This document shows, one piece after another, positions 16,939 to 25,600 of a stretch of 64,000 bases of DNA. How positions within the stretch are numbered: the first letter of the stretch is position 1; the number at the start of each line of letters is the position of its first letter. Below the pieces are notes generated by a model. That model did no database searches. It saw only the letters and a list, made by a program, of their open reading frames with translations, and had not been told where the DNA came from. This stretch comes from Oceanobacillus halophilus (lineage in GTDB: Bacteria; Bacillota; Bacilli; Bacillales; Amphibacillaceae). Made by a program: the position numbers and the translations under genes. The DNA is taken from contig NZ_RBZP01000009.1 in assembly GCF_003628505.1 (NCBI RefSeq), forward strand, positions 62,001 to 126,000, written 5' to 3'.

Positions 16939-17760
16939 ATGAATCGTGATGCAATAAAAAAAGCAGCAAATGTTATTCAAAAAAATATAGCCAAGTCTCC
17001 TAAGATAGGTCTCATTCTTGGTTCAGGCTTAGGGGTATTAGCAGATGAAATAGAAAACCCTATAAAACTGAAATATGAAGACATTCCTGGCTTTCCTGTT
17101 TCAACTGTTGAAGGACATGCAGGTCAGTTAGTAATTGGTGATTTACAAGGAATTACTGTTTTAGCGATGCAAGGACGCTTTCATTACTATGAAGGATATA
17201 GATTAGATGAGGTCACTTTTCCTGTGCGTGTTATGAAAGAATTAAATATAGAAACCATCATGGTAACAAATGCAGCTGGAGGGGTAAATTCTTCCTTTGA
17301 AGCCGGAGATTTAATGGTAATTACAGATCACATTAACAATGCAGGTGCCAATCCATTAATTGGGCCGAATGATGCAGAACTTGGTGTTCGTTTTCCAGAT
17401 ATGTCTACGGCGTATGATTCAGCACTACAGGATGTTGTTCGAAATGCAGCTAAGCGTTTAGATATATCCTTAAAAGAAGGAGTCTACGTGTGGAATAGTG
17501 GTCCAAGTTATGAAACACCTGCAGAGGTACGTATGCTGCAAAAACTGGGCGGTGATGCTGTTGGTATGTCTACTGTTCCAGAAGTAATTGTGGCCCGCCA
17601 TAGTGGAATGAAGGTAATCGGATTATCCTGTATTACTAATATGGCAGCTGGTATCTTAAACCAACCTCTATCTCATGAGGAAGTAATTGAAACGACTGAG
17701 AAAGTTAGAGATGATTTCTTGAATCTAGTTAAAGAAATAATTAAAAGCTTGGCTGAATAA
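16939..17760 (+). CDS. punA: Purine-nucleoside phosphorylase (PNP-I type)
   Basis: This 273-residue protein phosphorolyses guanosine/inosine-type nucleosides to base and (deoxy)ribose 1-phosphate. Motifs: ILGSGLG (phosphate site) at about 29-35, MQGRFHYYEGY, TNAAGGVN, and NSGPSYETPAEVRMLQ near the base site. This is the trimeric, mammalian-like class (B. subtilis PupG/PunA). ATG 16939 is preferred over the GTG at 16924, which overlaps the drm stop, because GTGAGGGA sits in front of it. It is in tight operon with drm (11 bp). Confidence 0.95.
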   Translation: MNRDAIKKAANVIQKNIAKSPKIGLILGSGLGVLADEIENPIKLKYEDIPGFPVSTVEGHAGQLVIGDLQGITVLAMQGRFHYYEGYRLDEVTFPVRVMKELNIETIMVTNAAGGVNSSFEAGDLMVITDHINNAGANPLIGPNDAELGVRFPDMSTAYDSALQDVVRNAAKRLDISLKEGVYVWNSGPSYETPAEVRMLQKLGGDAVGMSTVPEVIVARHSGMKVIGLSCITNMAAGILNQPLSHEEVIETTEKVRDDFLNLVKEIIKSLAE

Positions 17761-17782
17761 GTAATCAAACTTAGTGGGGTGA

Positions 17783-18190
<408 letters not shown>

Positions 18191-18208
18191 TTACATGAGG
18201 TGACTATT

Positions 18209-18859
18209 ATGAGTAAACAAATGGCTAAATATATTGATCACACTTTACTAAAACCAGAAGCAACAAAAGAACAAATTCAAAAACTTTGTAAAGAAGCGAG
18301 TGAATATGACTTTTATTCTGTATGTGTGAATCCAACATGGGTAAAAGAATCTGCTGAACAATTAAAAGACTCGGACGTAGAAGTATGTACTGTAATTGGA
18401 TTTCCATTAGGAGCAACCACATCAGAAATGAAAGCATCAGAAACAAAAGATGCGATTAACAACGGTGCAACAGAAGTAGATATGGTCATCAATATTGGAA
18501 AATTAAAGGCAGGAGATTATCATGCCGTGGAGAAAGATATTGCAGCTGTAGTTGAGGCTGCAAAAGATAAGGCACTTGTAAAAGTAATTATCGAAACATG
18601 CTTGCTAACTGATGAAGAAAAGGTGAAGGCATGTGAACTTGCAGTGAAAGCAGGAACCGATTATGTAAAAACATCCACTGGTTTTTCCACTGGAGGAGCA
18701 ACAGTAGAAGACATTCGTCTAATGCGTGAAACTGTCGGACCAGAAATCGGTGTAAAAGCATCAGGCGGAGTTCGTGACAGAGAAACAGCATTAGCAATGA
18801 TCGATGCAGGAGCATCACGTATTGGCGCAAGTTCAAGTATAGCAATTGTGAAAGAATAA
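18209..18859 (+). CDS. deoC: Deoxyribose-phosphate aldolase
   Basis: This 216-residue class I aldolase splits deoxyribose 5-phosphate into glyceraldehyde 3-phosphate and acetaldehyde. It has the Asp in EVDMVINIG, the Schiff-base Lys in [10 protein letters not shown] (about residue 152) and the second Lys in [13 protein letters not shown] 18209 is chosen because ATGAGGTG sits 7 bp upstream; the in-frame GTG at 18200 is part of that ribosome site. Last gene of the operon. The downstream hairpin (GTCTTA / TAAGAC near 18875) is weak as a terminator. Confidence 0.96.
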   Translation: MSKQMAKYIDHTLLKPEATKEQIQKLCKEASEYDFYSVCVNPTWVKESAEQLKDSDVEVCTVIGFPLGATTSEMKASETKDAINNGATEVDMVINIGKLKAGDYHAVEKDIAAVVEAAKDKALVKVIIETCLLTDEEKVKACELAVKAGTDYVKTSTGFSTGGATVEDIRLMRETVGPEIGVKASGGVRDRETALAMIDAGASRIGASSSIAIVKE

Positions 18860-18871
18860 GTAGATTAAAAT

Positions 18872-19470
18872 TTCGGTCTTACAGATAAGACTCTTTCTAA
18901 AAAATGTTGTTTTTGCTGTAATATATATAGACTGTGAATTACTTTAATAAAGATAAATGTAGTGCCTTGTTGATTTCCTCTCCGGGCAGTCGCGCACCTT
19001 AGGGCGGCTGATGAGCCTCCTCGTGCTACCGCACTGCGGGGTCTCATCTAGGCCTATCTTCCCGCAGGACAAGGAAGGCTACGGCAGCATTACATCGCAC
19101 GAAGAAAATTGCCCTTTATTTTCGAGGAGTCGACTGCCCTCCGCTCCAATCAACCTGCTTAATAGTGGTAGCCTTATCTATATCTATAGAGTCTTTATAA
19201 AATGCTTGGAAGTTATAAAGAGCACCAAATTAGCGAAGGAAATACACGGAGACTCCTTGAAAAAAGAAGACCACTTTTTTCTGCGTGCGATGTAACCCTG
19301 CCGAGGCGCTCCTTGTCCTGCGGGAAGAAGAGCATCGGTGAGACTGCTTTGTGCGTCAGCACGAAGGAGGCTCACCAGCTCCCCGCGGAAAGCGTAGTGT
19401 ATTTCCGTAGCGAAGACTAAGCAGTATTCTTAATTAAATTTATTCGGAGTTTCTATCAACGACAAACGTT
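18872..19470 (+). repeat. Mosaic intergenic repeat, long copy LR2 (about 600 bp)
   Basis: It is built of the same modules as LR1 and LR3: CTTCCCGCAGGACAAGGAAG, ATTACATCGCACGAAGAAAA, an inverted ATGTAACCCTGCCGAGG segment, GGAAATACACGGAGACTCC, AGCATCGGTGAGACTG and the CCGCGG core (19383-19412). It ends GGAGTTTCTATCAACG, the inverse of the LR1 left end. It fills the gap between deoC and the purine permease. Short open frames in it are not credible genes. Confidence 0.8.
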
Positions 19471-19553
19471 ACAAAACAACAAAACATTTACGAAAGAGTC
19501 TATTGGAAAGACTGGGTGGGCGAGGGAGTTATTAAAAAAGGAAGATAGGAGAT

Positions 19554-20849
19554 TTGAAGAATCGAATAAATAATTTAACAGGAGTTTATGATAAAGGATC
19601 GACAATAAAAAATGAAATCTTAGCCGGTTTTATTTCGTTCTTTGCGATTGTCTACATTATTGTAGTAAACTCAACCATTTTAGCAGATGCTGGAATACCA
19701 ATTCAAGCCGCAGTGTGGGCAACTATTTTAACATCGGTTGCTGGTTGTTTTATCGTAGGATTTGGAGCAAATGTACCATTAATCCTTGTTCCAGGAATGG
19801 GTGTAAATGCGATGTTTGCTTACACCTTTGTCCATTCCATGGGATTAACATGGCAAGAAGCACTTGGTGTGGTATTTATATCTGGACTAGTGTTTATCGT
19901 TATTGCATTTACCAAGTTATCCAATGTGTTATCCACTGCTATTCCAGGTACATTAAAACATGCGATAACAGTAGGACTAGGATTATTCTTAGCACTTATT
20001 GGACTAGAAAAAAGCAATATCATTGTAAGAGGAGAACATGCGCTTGTTGCTTTAGGTGATATAGGCAGTTTGGAAGTAGTAGCATTTTTATTAACTTTTG
20101 TGATTGCTATAGGTTTATTTTTGAGAAATATCCCTGGTAATTTTCTAATTACCATATTTCTTGGTACTGTCATTGCATGGGTATTCGGGTTAATAGATAC
20201 AAGTCAAATGGGCGCTTCTAGTTTATCCATTGAAGATTATGGCAGTGTATTTGCAGCAATGTCGTTTGACAGTATAGCATCGATTACATTTTGGATTGCT
20301 GTATTTTCTTTAACCATGGTGCTAGTCTTTGAGAATATAGGATTGGTTAGTGGACAAGTAAATCAGGCAAAACAACCAGGAAAATATATTCCAGCTGTTC
20401 GTGCTGTTTCTATCTCAGCAATGTTTAGCGGATTATTTGGATCAAGTCCAACCGTTTCCACAGTAGAAGGTTCTGCAGGTATTACTTCAGGAGGACGAAC
20501 AGGTATTACAGCCATTGTAACAGGTCTTTTATTTCTACTATCGTTTTTATTTATACCTTTTATTAGTTTAATTCCAGGTAGTGCCATTTCGCCAATATTA
20601 ATTATTATTGGTGGATTAATGCTGCAAAATATAAGAGATATTAATCTTCAAGATTTGTCTGAGGCGTTTCCCGCGTTTCTAATTATTATTATGATTCCAT
20701 TTTCATATAGTATCGCGGATGGAATTGCCTTTGGTTTCATAGCTTATCCCATTGCTAAATTAGCAGTAGGCAAGGCTAGTCAAGTATCAAAACCATTATA
20801 TATCATTGCTGGTTTATTCTTCATAAACTTTTTATTGCAAGGTATATAA
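19554..20849 (+). CDS. AzgA-type NCS2 purine (hypoxanthine/guanine/adenine) permease
   Basis: This 431-residue protein has about 12-14 membrane segments. The N-terminal EILAGFISFFAIVYIIVVN..ILADAGI and the GMGVNAMFAYTFVHSMG box are characteristic of the AzgA branch (B. subtilis PbuG/PbuO). The ligand motif FGSSPTVSTVEGSAGI is present near residue 300. It imports purine bases by proton symport. The TTG start (19554) follows AAGGAAGATAGGAG. I see no purine riboswitch and no TTGGACGTC operator in front. Its place between deoC and the GntR gene suggests it completes nucleoside/base salvage. Confidence 0.88.
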   Translation: MKNRINNLTGVYDKGSTIKNEILAGFISFFAIVYIIVVNSTILADAGIPIQAAVWATILTSVAGCFIVGFGANVPLILVPGMGVNAMFAYTFVHSMGLTWQEALGVVFISGLVFIVIAFTKLSNVLSTAIPGTLKHAITVGLGLFLALIGLEKSNIIVRGEHALVALGDIGSLEVVAFLLTFVIAIGLFLRNIPGNFLITIFLGTVIAWVFGLIDTSQMGASSLSIEDYGSVFAAMSFDSIASITFWIAVFSLTMVLVFENIGLVSGQVNQAKQPGKYIPAVRAVSISAMFSGLFGSSPTVSTVEGSAGITSGGRTGITAIVTGLLFLLSFLFIPFISLIPGSAISPILIIIGGLMLQNIRDINLQDLSEAFPAFLIIIMIPFSYSIADGIAFGFIAYPIAKLAVGKASQVSKPLYIIAGLFFINFLLQGI

Positions 20850-20859
20850 TTTATAGAAT

Positions 20860-20901
20860 GAGAGGTTTTCACAAGCAGTAAGTGAAACCTCTCTTTTTTT
20901 T
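20860..20901 (+). terminator. Terminator of the purine permease gene
   Basis: The stem GAGAGGTTTTCAC / GTGAAACCTCTC is followed by eight or nine T residues. Confidence 0.92.
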
Positions 20902-20994
20902 ACAGAAAATGATTGGCATTCTAGTATCTGCGAAATTATCTTGAAAGCGCGTTATTTACCGTGTAAAATGAAATGAGAGAGGGGACGGTAGCAC

Positions 20995-21717
20995 ATGAAT
21001 TTCAATTATCAAACACCACGTTATTTGATAGTTATTGAACAAATAAAAGAAAAAATAAATAATGGCGAATTAGAACCAGGAGAACGCCTGCCTTCAGAAA
21101 CAGCTTTTTCCAAGGAACTTGGTGTATCAAGGAATACGTTAAGAGAAGCATTGCGCATCTTAGAAGAAGAAAATATTATTGTTCGAAAACATGGTATCGG
21201 TACCTTTGTAAATAATAAACCAGTATTTACTGGTGGTATAGAAGAATTATTCAGTATTACGGATATGATAGAAAGAGAAGGCAAAACCTCTGGTACGGAT
21301 ATTCATTTTACCGGCTATGTCGATCCACATAGTGATGATATTGAAGAGTTGAAATTAGAAGAGAATGAACAAGTATTTCTGGTGAAGCGCGTTCGTACAG
21401 CCGATGGGGTGCCATTGGTGTATTGTATTGACAAGATACCTGCTAACTTACTGGCTAAAGGTTATAAATTAAATCAAGAATCGATTATAGGTTCTTTAGA
21501 AGAAATGGGCATTACAATAAGTTATGCAGAAGCACAAATTAAAACGATAAGCTACCATAATGAAATATCAGAAGTTATGGGGTGCGATAAAGACACACCA
21601 TTGTTAATCTTACGGCAAATTCATTACGATCAATCCAATCGCCCTGTATTGTATTCGATTAATTACTTCCGATCCGATCAGATTTCGTTTAACGTATTGA
21701 GAAAGAGAGTCTTTTAA
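20995..21717 (+). CDS. GntR/HutC-family regulator, likely controlling nucleoside genes
   Basis: The protein has 240 residues. The N-terminal winged helix (about 9-77) contains LEPGERLPSETAFSKELGVSRNTLREALRILEEENIIVRKHGIGTFV split over its helices and wing. The UTRA ligand domain (about 95-235) has VFLVKRVRTADGVPLVY and NYFRSDQISF. HutC-type UTRA domains bind small metabolites such as sugar phosphates. The neighbouring pdp operon and nupC share TTGGACGTC operators, so this is the natural candidate to bind them; that is inference. No such operator lies in front of its own gene. GAGAGGGGAC precedes ATG 20995. Confidence 0.88.
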   Translation: MNFNYQTPRYLIVIEQIKEKINNGELEPGERLPSETAFSKELGVSRNTLREALRILEEENIIVRKHGIGTFVNNKPVFTGGIEELFSITDMIEREGKTSGTDIHFTGYVDPHSDDIEELKLEENEQVFLVKRVRTADGVPLVYCIDKIPANLLAKGYKLNQESIIGSLEEMGITISYAEAQIKTISYHNEISEVMGCDKDTPLLILRQIHYDQSNRPVLYSINYFRSDQISFNVLRKRVF

Positions 21718-21831
21718 GAGATGTTGGTACTTCCGGCATAATTTGTGAAAACTTGCCGGATGTTAACCTTATTTTAATGTACTTGTAATGGATACGATAA
21801 AAAATAAATAAGAACAATTTTAAAAAAAGAA

Positions 21832-21915
21832 TTGACTTGTAGGACGTCTAATCTTATAATAGGTTTGTAAGGTGATTGAAAAGGTTTACACACGCTATAG
21901 TCGTTGGACGTCCTA
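21832..21915 (+). promoter_or_regulatory. nupC control region: promoter, two TTGGACGTC-type operators, cre-like box
   Basis: TTGACT (21832-21837), a 17-bp spacer and TATAAT (21855-21860) form a sigma-A promoter. Operator A, TAGGACGTCTAA (21840-21851), lies in the spacer. Operator B, TTGGACGTCCTA (21904-21915), is centred 64 bp further on. A cre-like TGAAAAGGTTTACA (21877-21890) lies between them, at the same offset from operator A as in the pdp region. Confidence 0.85.
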
Positions 21916-22009
21916 TCATTTGAAGTGCAATTGATAAAATTCATTCAATTATAAAATTATATAGTAAAAAATGGTTCCGGAGAGGACCTTAATTTTTGGG
22001 GAACACAGG

Positions 22010-22021
22010 TTGGACGTCAAA
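22010..22021 (+). promoter_or_regulatory. Third operator in the nupC leader
   Basis: GGTTGGACGTCAAACC extends the palindrome on both sides of the core TTGGACGTCAAA. It lies in the 260-nt untranslated leader, about 106 bp after operator B. The rest of the leader holds a weak hairpin near 21974-21989 and no reading frame. Confidence 0.65.
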
Positions 22022-22127
22022 CCTTAAGGGTGTGGGTAACTGAACGAACCTACTTAAAATATTAAGGAATATTGGAAACTGTACATGTGATTGTAAGGCA
22101 TTACAGATTTCAAGAGGAGGAAATAAA

Positions 22128-23315
22128 ATGGGGATTATTTTAGGGCTACTAGCTATTATAGTGGTTATAGGTATATCGTATCTTATGTCAAACGATAAGA
22201 AAAATATAAATTTTAAAGGCATAGGAATTATGTTGGCACTACAATTAGTGATTACATGGTTTATGTTCTCCACTCAGATAGGACAAGCCATTATTAATGG
22301 CATTTCAGCTGTATTTAATAAATTGATAGAATTTGGACAAGAAGGAATTGGTTTTGTCTTAGGTGGATTTGAAATACAAGAAGGTGGCGTTTTCTTCTTT
22401 AATGTATTATTACTTATTGTCTTCTTTGCTACGATTCTATCTGTTTTAAATTACTTGAAAATACTTCCAACCATCATTAAATGGGTTGGTGGCTTAATAT
22501 CTAAAATTACGGGATTGCCTAAAATAGAATCATTTAACGGGGTTAATAGTATTTTCTTCGGGCAGTCTGAAGCGTTACTAGCAATTAAATCACAGTTCCA
22601 TCATTTAAATGCAAATCGACTTTATATTGTTAGTGCATCTGCTATGAGTTCCGTTTCTGCTTCTATTATTGGATCATATATTCAAATTTTACCTGCAGAA
22701 TATATTTTAGTAGCTTTACCTTTGAATATGTTTAGTGCCTTGATGATTTCATCCATTCTAGCTCCTGTCAATGTACCAAAAGAACAAGATACAGTAGATG
22801 TATCTGATGTATCTCAAGATAAAAGTGTTTTCGAGGCAATGGGAAATGGTGCCCTGGATGGTGGTAAGATTGCCTTAATTGTTGCAGCAAACCTAATTGC
22901 TTTTATCGCATCATTAGAATTAGTGAACTGGTTAATCCAGCTTGTATTTGCAGGTGTAACCTTACAACAAATCTTAGGATATATCCTTGCACCAATCGGA
23001 TTATTAATGGGAATTTCACCTGGCGAAGTAATTCAAGCAGGTTCAATCATGGGTACAAAGATTGTTACCAACGAATTTGTTGCTATGCTAGAATTCCAAC
23101 CATTAATGGAAGTAATGTCTGAGAAAACAATTGGTATTGTAACTGTATTCTTAACCAGCTTTGCAAACTTCTCATCTATTGGTATTATTGCAGGTACTGT
23201 TAAAGGAATTGACGGTAAGAAAGCAAGTACTGTTTCCGGGTTCGGTATGAAACTTCTTATCGGTGCAATTTTAACATCAATCCTATCAGCTACGATTGTA
23301 GGACTTTTCCTATAG
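22128..23315 (+). CDS. nupC: NupC-family concentrative nucleoside transporter
   Basis: This 395-residue CNT-family protein imports nucleosides with H+ or Na+. It shows the family motif block ESFNGVNSIFFGQSEALLAI at about 145-164 (nucleoside contacts) and the C-terminal TSFANFSSIGI segment, with about 9-10 membrane spans. AGAGGAGG precedes ATG 22128. It shares its promoter architecture with the pdp operon, so uptake and catabolism should respond to the same signal. Confidence 0.95.
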   Translation: MGIILGLLAIIVVIGISYLMSNDKKNINFKGIGIMLALQLVITWFMFSTQIGQAIINGISAVFNKLIEFGQEGIGFVLGGFEIQEGGVFFFNVLLLIVFFATILSVLNYLKILPTIIKWVGGLISKITGLPKIESFNGVNSIFFGQSEALLAIKSQFHHLNANRLYIVSASAMSSVSASIIGSYIQILPAEYILVALPLNMFSALMISSILAPVNVPKEQDTVDVSDVSQDKSVFEAMGNGALDGGKIALIVAANLIAFIASLELVNWLIQLVFAGVTLQQILGYILAPIGLLMGISPGEVIQAGSIMGTKIVTNEFVAMLEFQPLMEVMSEKTIGIVTVFLTSFANFSSIGIIAGTVKGIDGKKASTVSGFGMKLLIGAILTSILSATIVGLFL

Positions 23316-23325
23316 AATAATAGAG

Positions 23326-23361
23326 AAAACAAGAGAGTAGTCAAGCTCTCTTGTTTTTTTG
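23326..23361 (+). terminator. Terminator of nupC
   Basis: The stem AAAACAAGAGAG / CTCTCTTGTTTT continues into a T-run. Confidence 0.9.
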
Positions 23362-23384
23362 TTGTTAGTAAAGTAGAGTCGTGT

Positions 23385-23720
23385 GGCGGTTGATAGGAGC
23401 AGTGAGTCGGTTGATAGGAGCAGCAAGGCGGTTGATAGCAGCAGTGAGTCGGTTGATAGCAGCAGGGAGTCGGTTGATAGCAGCAGTGAGTCGGTTGATA
23501 GCAGCAGGGAGTCGGTTGATAGCAGCAGGGAGTCGGTTGATAGCAGCAGTGAGTCGGTTGATAGCAGCAGTGAGTCGGTTGATAGCAGCATCGAGTCGGT
23601 TGATAGGAGCAGTGAGTCGGTTGATAGAATCATCGAGGCGGTTGATAGGAACATCGAGGTGGTTGATAGGAACAGTGAGGCGGTTAATAGCAGCAACGAA
23701 TCGGTTGATAGAAATCACCA
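23385..23720 (+). repeat. 21-bp tandem repeat array 1 (16 units)
   Basis: Sixteen consecutive units of exactly 21 bp. The consensus is GTCGGTTGATAG followed by nine variable bases, mostly CAGCAGTGA or CAGCAGGGA. Units 4-9 are nearly identical; those toward 23720 drift (GAACATCGA, AATCATCGA). Every frame stays open because the unit is a multiple of three. The array sits between the nupC terminator and the convergent DUF3298 gene. Confidence 0.97.
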
Positions 23721-23799
23721 GGAGGAGGATAGAACTCTCAGGAAGAGTCTCTGGAGAAGAATGCATGGACCGCTCGGAATTACTAAGGATAATTAATAT

Positions 23800-23842
23800 A
23801 AAAAAAACGCTGAATCCTCTAGCTATATAAGATTCAGCATTC
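23800..23842 (-). terminator. Terminator of the DUF3298 gene
   Basis: The stem GCTGAATC / GATTCAGC is followed by eight U residues on the minus strand. Confidence 0.9.
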
Positions 23843-23887
23843 TTATTAATATTAGAATTAACTTTCAAGAGAGGTCAACCGAGCATG

Positions 23888-24517
23888 CTAATTATTTTCT
23901 GCCATTCTTCCAAGTGGACCTTCTTCATCAATTATGTCCTGAATATCATAAACAGAGATGGGAAACATTGGAAAACCAAATACATATGGAGTAAGTTCAT
24001 AAAGCTGAAAATAAATAACTAATGAACGGTCAGCGATGTAAAAATCTTGATCTGGCTTAATTTTAGTGAAGTCTTCAAGTAGAGGAATTTCACGTTGCTG
24101 GATTTGATTTTGAATTAAGGTTGAGATTCTATTTACGTAATTACTATCCAGTTTAAACAAATCTTTTAGTTTAACTGACTTTTCTTTCTGCAGATCGTAT
24201 GTTAGAGAATTTATATAGGTCATCCCGTGCGCAGCTTGTTGGTGGTAGGCGTAATTAGAAAAAGTGAAACTTAGTACATCGCGTTGATTATTTTTAATTT
24301 CAAAAGATCCAATCATTTCTTCGAGTGTTGAAGGAGAATCTTTCATTTGCTTGTCAATTAATTGCTGCGTTTTCATGACGATGCTCTGGTTAATTTCGCG
24401 CTGTAGTGCTCGATTATGCATAAGGAATACTTTTGGAAAATAAATATTCTTATTCGGCCCACCACTGATCATAAGTGTTTGTATGATGACCGGAAAGGAA
24501 ATAGGCATTTTTCTCAT
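23888..24517 (-). CDS. DUF3298-domain protein (RsiV C-domain-like)
   Basis: In this 209-residue protein, residues about 60-205 match the DUF4163/DUF3298 pair seen in the extracytoplasmic part of RsiV anti-sigma factors and in lipoproteins: FSNYAYHQQAAHGMTYINSLTYDL, KDLFKLDSNYVNRIS and VIYFQLYELTPYVFGFPMFPI. No membrane segment, signal peptide or sigma-binding N-domain is visible, so it would act in the cytoplasm unless exported by other means. ATG 24517 is preferred for GAGGTAAAAAGG upstream. Function unknown. Confidence 0.7.
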   Translation of the reverse strand: MRKMPISFPVIIQTLMISGGPNKNIYFPKVFLMHNRALQREINQSIVMKTQQLIDKQMKDSPSTLEEMIGSFEIKNNQRDVLSFTFSNYAYHQQAAHGMTYINSLTYDLQKEKSVKLKDLFKLDSNYVNRISTLIQNQIQQREIPLLEDFTKIKPDQDFYIADRSLVIYFQLYELTPYVFGFPMFPISVYDIQDIIDEEGPLGRMAENN

Positions 24518-24863
24518 CCTTTTTACCTCATCGTATTCCTTAAAGAGTGATATTGTGAAAAGTGATATGAAAAATAATAAGTACAATTTTAAAAATTATG
24601 ATTGAATAAATTAGAAGGTTGTGAAAAAATATACTTAAGGTATTTTCTACAAAGTACAAAAGAGGATTAAGTCAAGAAAGCCGAAAAGTGTATATGTAAG
24701 AAGTAAATAGTAAAAGAAAATCTTAAATACGAGGTCACAACTGGACATGTTTTTAGGCATCTACTTAACCCGGAACAACCAGTTTATTTTGATTAAGGAT
24801 CATGGAAAACGAGGGCACGTACTAGATTAAATTTGTCATGATATATTAGGGGAGGAAGGACAT
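24518..24863. other. Intergenic region without a recognisable gene
   Basis: AT-rich, with no frame having a ribosome site. It must hold divergent promoters for the DUF3298 gene and the small gene at 24864, but I cannot place them with confidence. Confidence 0.5.
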
Positions 24864-25070
24864 ATTAAAAACTTCAAATCAACAAAAACATTAGCAATCA
24901 TTATTTCTTCTATATTAATAGCCGTCTGTTTGGCATTTGTTTCTCAAAGTTATTTTGTCCACCAGGAAGTCAGAAGTTTAACGGATCAATGTTATGATAA
25001 TGGTGGATTGCCAAAGATTGAAAAATCAGGATTCCGTATTGATTCCTTTTCTTGTAACATGGATAATTAG
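24864..25070 (+). CDS. Small membrane/secreted protein (68 aa) with probable ATT start
   Basis: GGGGAGGAAGG (24849-24859) is followed at ideal spacing by ATT 24864, which opens a 68-codon frame. The product reads IKNFKSTKTLAIIISSILIAVCLAFVS split as a basic N-terminus and one hydrophobic stretch, then a polar tail with Cys in TDQCYDNGG and DSFSCNMD. No ATG, GTG or TTG fits that ribosome site. A terminator follows. The protein pattern is convincing; the start codon is inferred. Confidence 0.6.
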   Translation: MKNFKSTKTLAIIISSILIAVCLAFVSQSYFVHQEVRSLTDQCYDNGGLPKIEKSGFRIDSFSCNMDN

Positions 25071-25101
25071 CCAGTGTTATATTAAGATTCTCTGTAATAT
25101 A

Positions 25102-25135
25102 AAACAGTCCTCCAGAAAACTAGAGGGCTGTTTCA
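25102..25135. terminator. Bidirectional terminator
   Basis: The stem AAACAGTCCTC / GAGGGCTGTTT ends the small gene (+) and the ribonucleotide reductase operon (-). Confidence 0.85.
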
Positions 25136-25143
25136 CTTTCTCT

Positions 25144-25593
25144 TTATACTACATTGCACCATACACTCATACATTTATCAACAAATTTAGAGCATTTCCA
25201 TTCATCTTGTTGTTGAGGGAATAACTCCACTTTTAATGTTACTGCTAGATTTGTTTTGTGTTTCAGTAAATCTCTGAATTTATCAACAGCACCACAAAAT
25301 TGCGGGAAAAAGCTGTCACCGGTTCCAAAAACCCCAGTTATGAGATTTGGGGAATGGACCTTTTCCAATGCACGATATAGCATGCTCATATTTTCAGGGA
25401 GATCTCCGTTTCCCCAAGTATATGTGCCAATAATAAAAATATCGACTTTATTCATCCAATCGATAGAAAAATTCTCGATCCGATACAAAGATACGTCACA
25501 ATGTTTTCTATGAAACTGTTCAGCAAGCAACTTTCCTAAAGCCTCTGTGTTCCCACTAACCGACGTATAAACAATACCAACCCTTATTCGCAT
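25144..25593 (-). CDS. Flavodoxin of the ribonucleotide reductase operon
   Basis: This 149-residue protein is a short-chain flavodoxin. The FMN phosphate loop is VYTSVSGNTEALG near the N-terminus, TYTWGNGDLPENM forms the second FMN loop, and FGTGDSFFPQFCGAVD the third. It differs from NrdI, which is shorter and has other loops. It is a one-electron carrier in the cytosol, probably helping activate or reduce NrdB or a partner enzyme; that is inference from position. ATG 25593 lies 7 bp after the nrdB stop, with AGGGGC before it. Confidence 0.88.
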   Translation of the reverse strand: MRIRVGIVYTSVSGNTEALGKLLAEQFHRKHCDVSLYRIENFSIDWMNKVDIFIIGTYTWGNGDLPENMSMLYRALEKVHSPNLITGVFGTGDSFFPQFCGAVDKFRDLLKHKTNLAVTLKVELFPQQQDEWKCSKFVDKCMSVWCNVV

Positions 25594-25600
25594 GTTGCCC

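Noticed and set aside
19011-19420. Open frames inside repeat LR2, and similar ones in LR3 (59480-59986)
   Set aside because: They lie wholly inside repeated intergenic DNA, lack ribosome sites and change frame between copies.
19471-19553. Purine riboswitch before the AzgA-type permease
   Set aside because: The leader is short and shows no purine aptamer sequence; most of the upstream gap is repeat LR2.
23385-23720. CRISPR array
   Set aside because: The repeat is only 12 bp and the 'spacers' are 9 bp and nearly identical between units; no cas genes are present. The same applies to 49043-49355.
23365-23868. Heptad-repeat proteins on either strand of array 1 and array 2
   Set aside because: The long frames exist only because 21 is a multiple of three. 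All frames look similar, none has a ribosome site, and array 2 contains a frame-breaking 19-bp unit.
25144-25593. NrdI
   Set aside because: It has flavodoxin-type FMN loops (TYTWGNGDLPENM, FGTGDSFFPQF) and length of 149 residues; NrdI is shorter with a different loop pattern.
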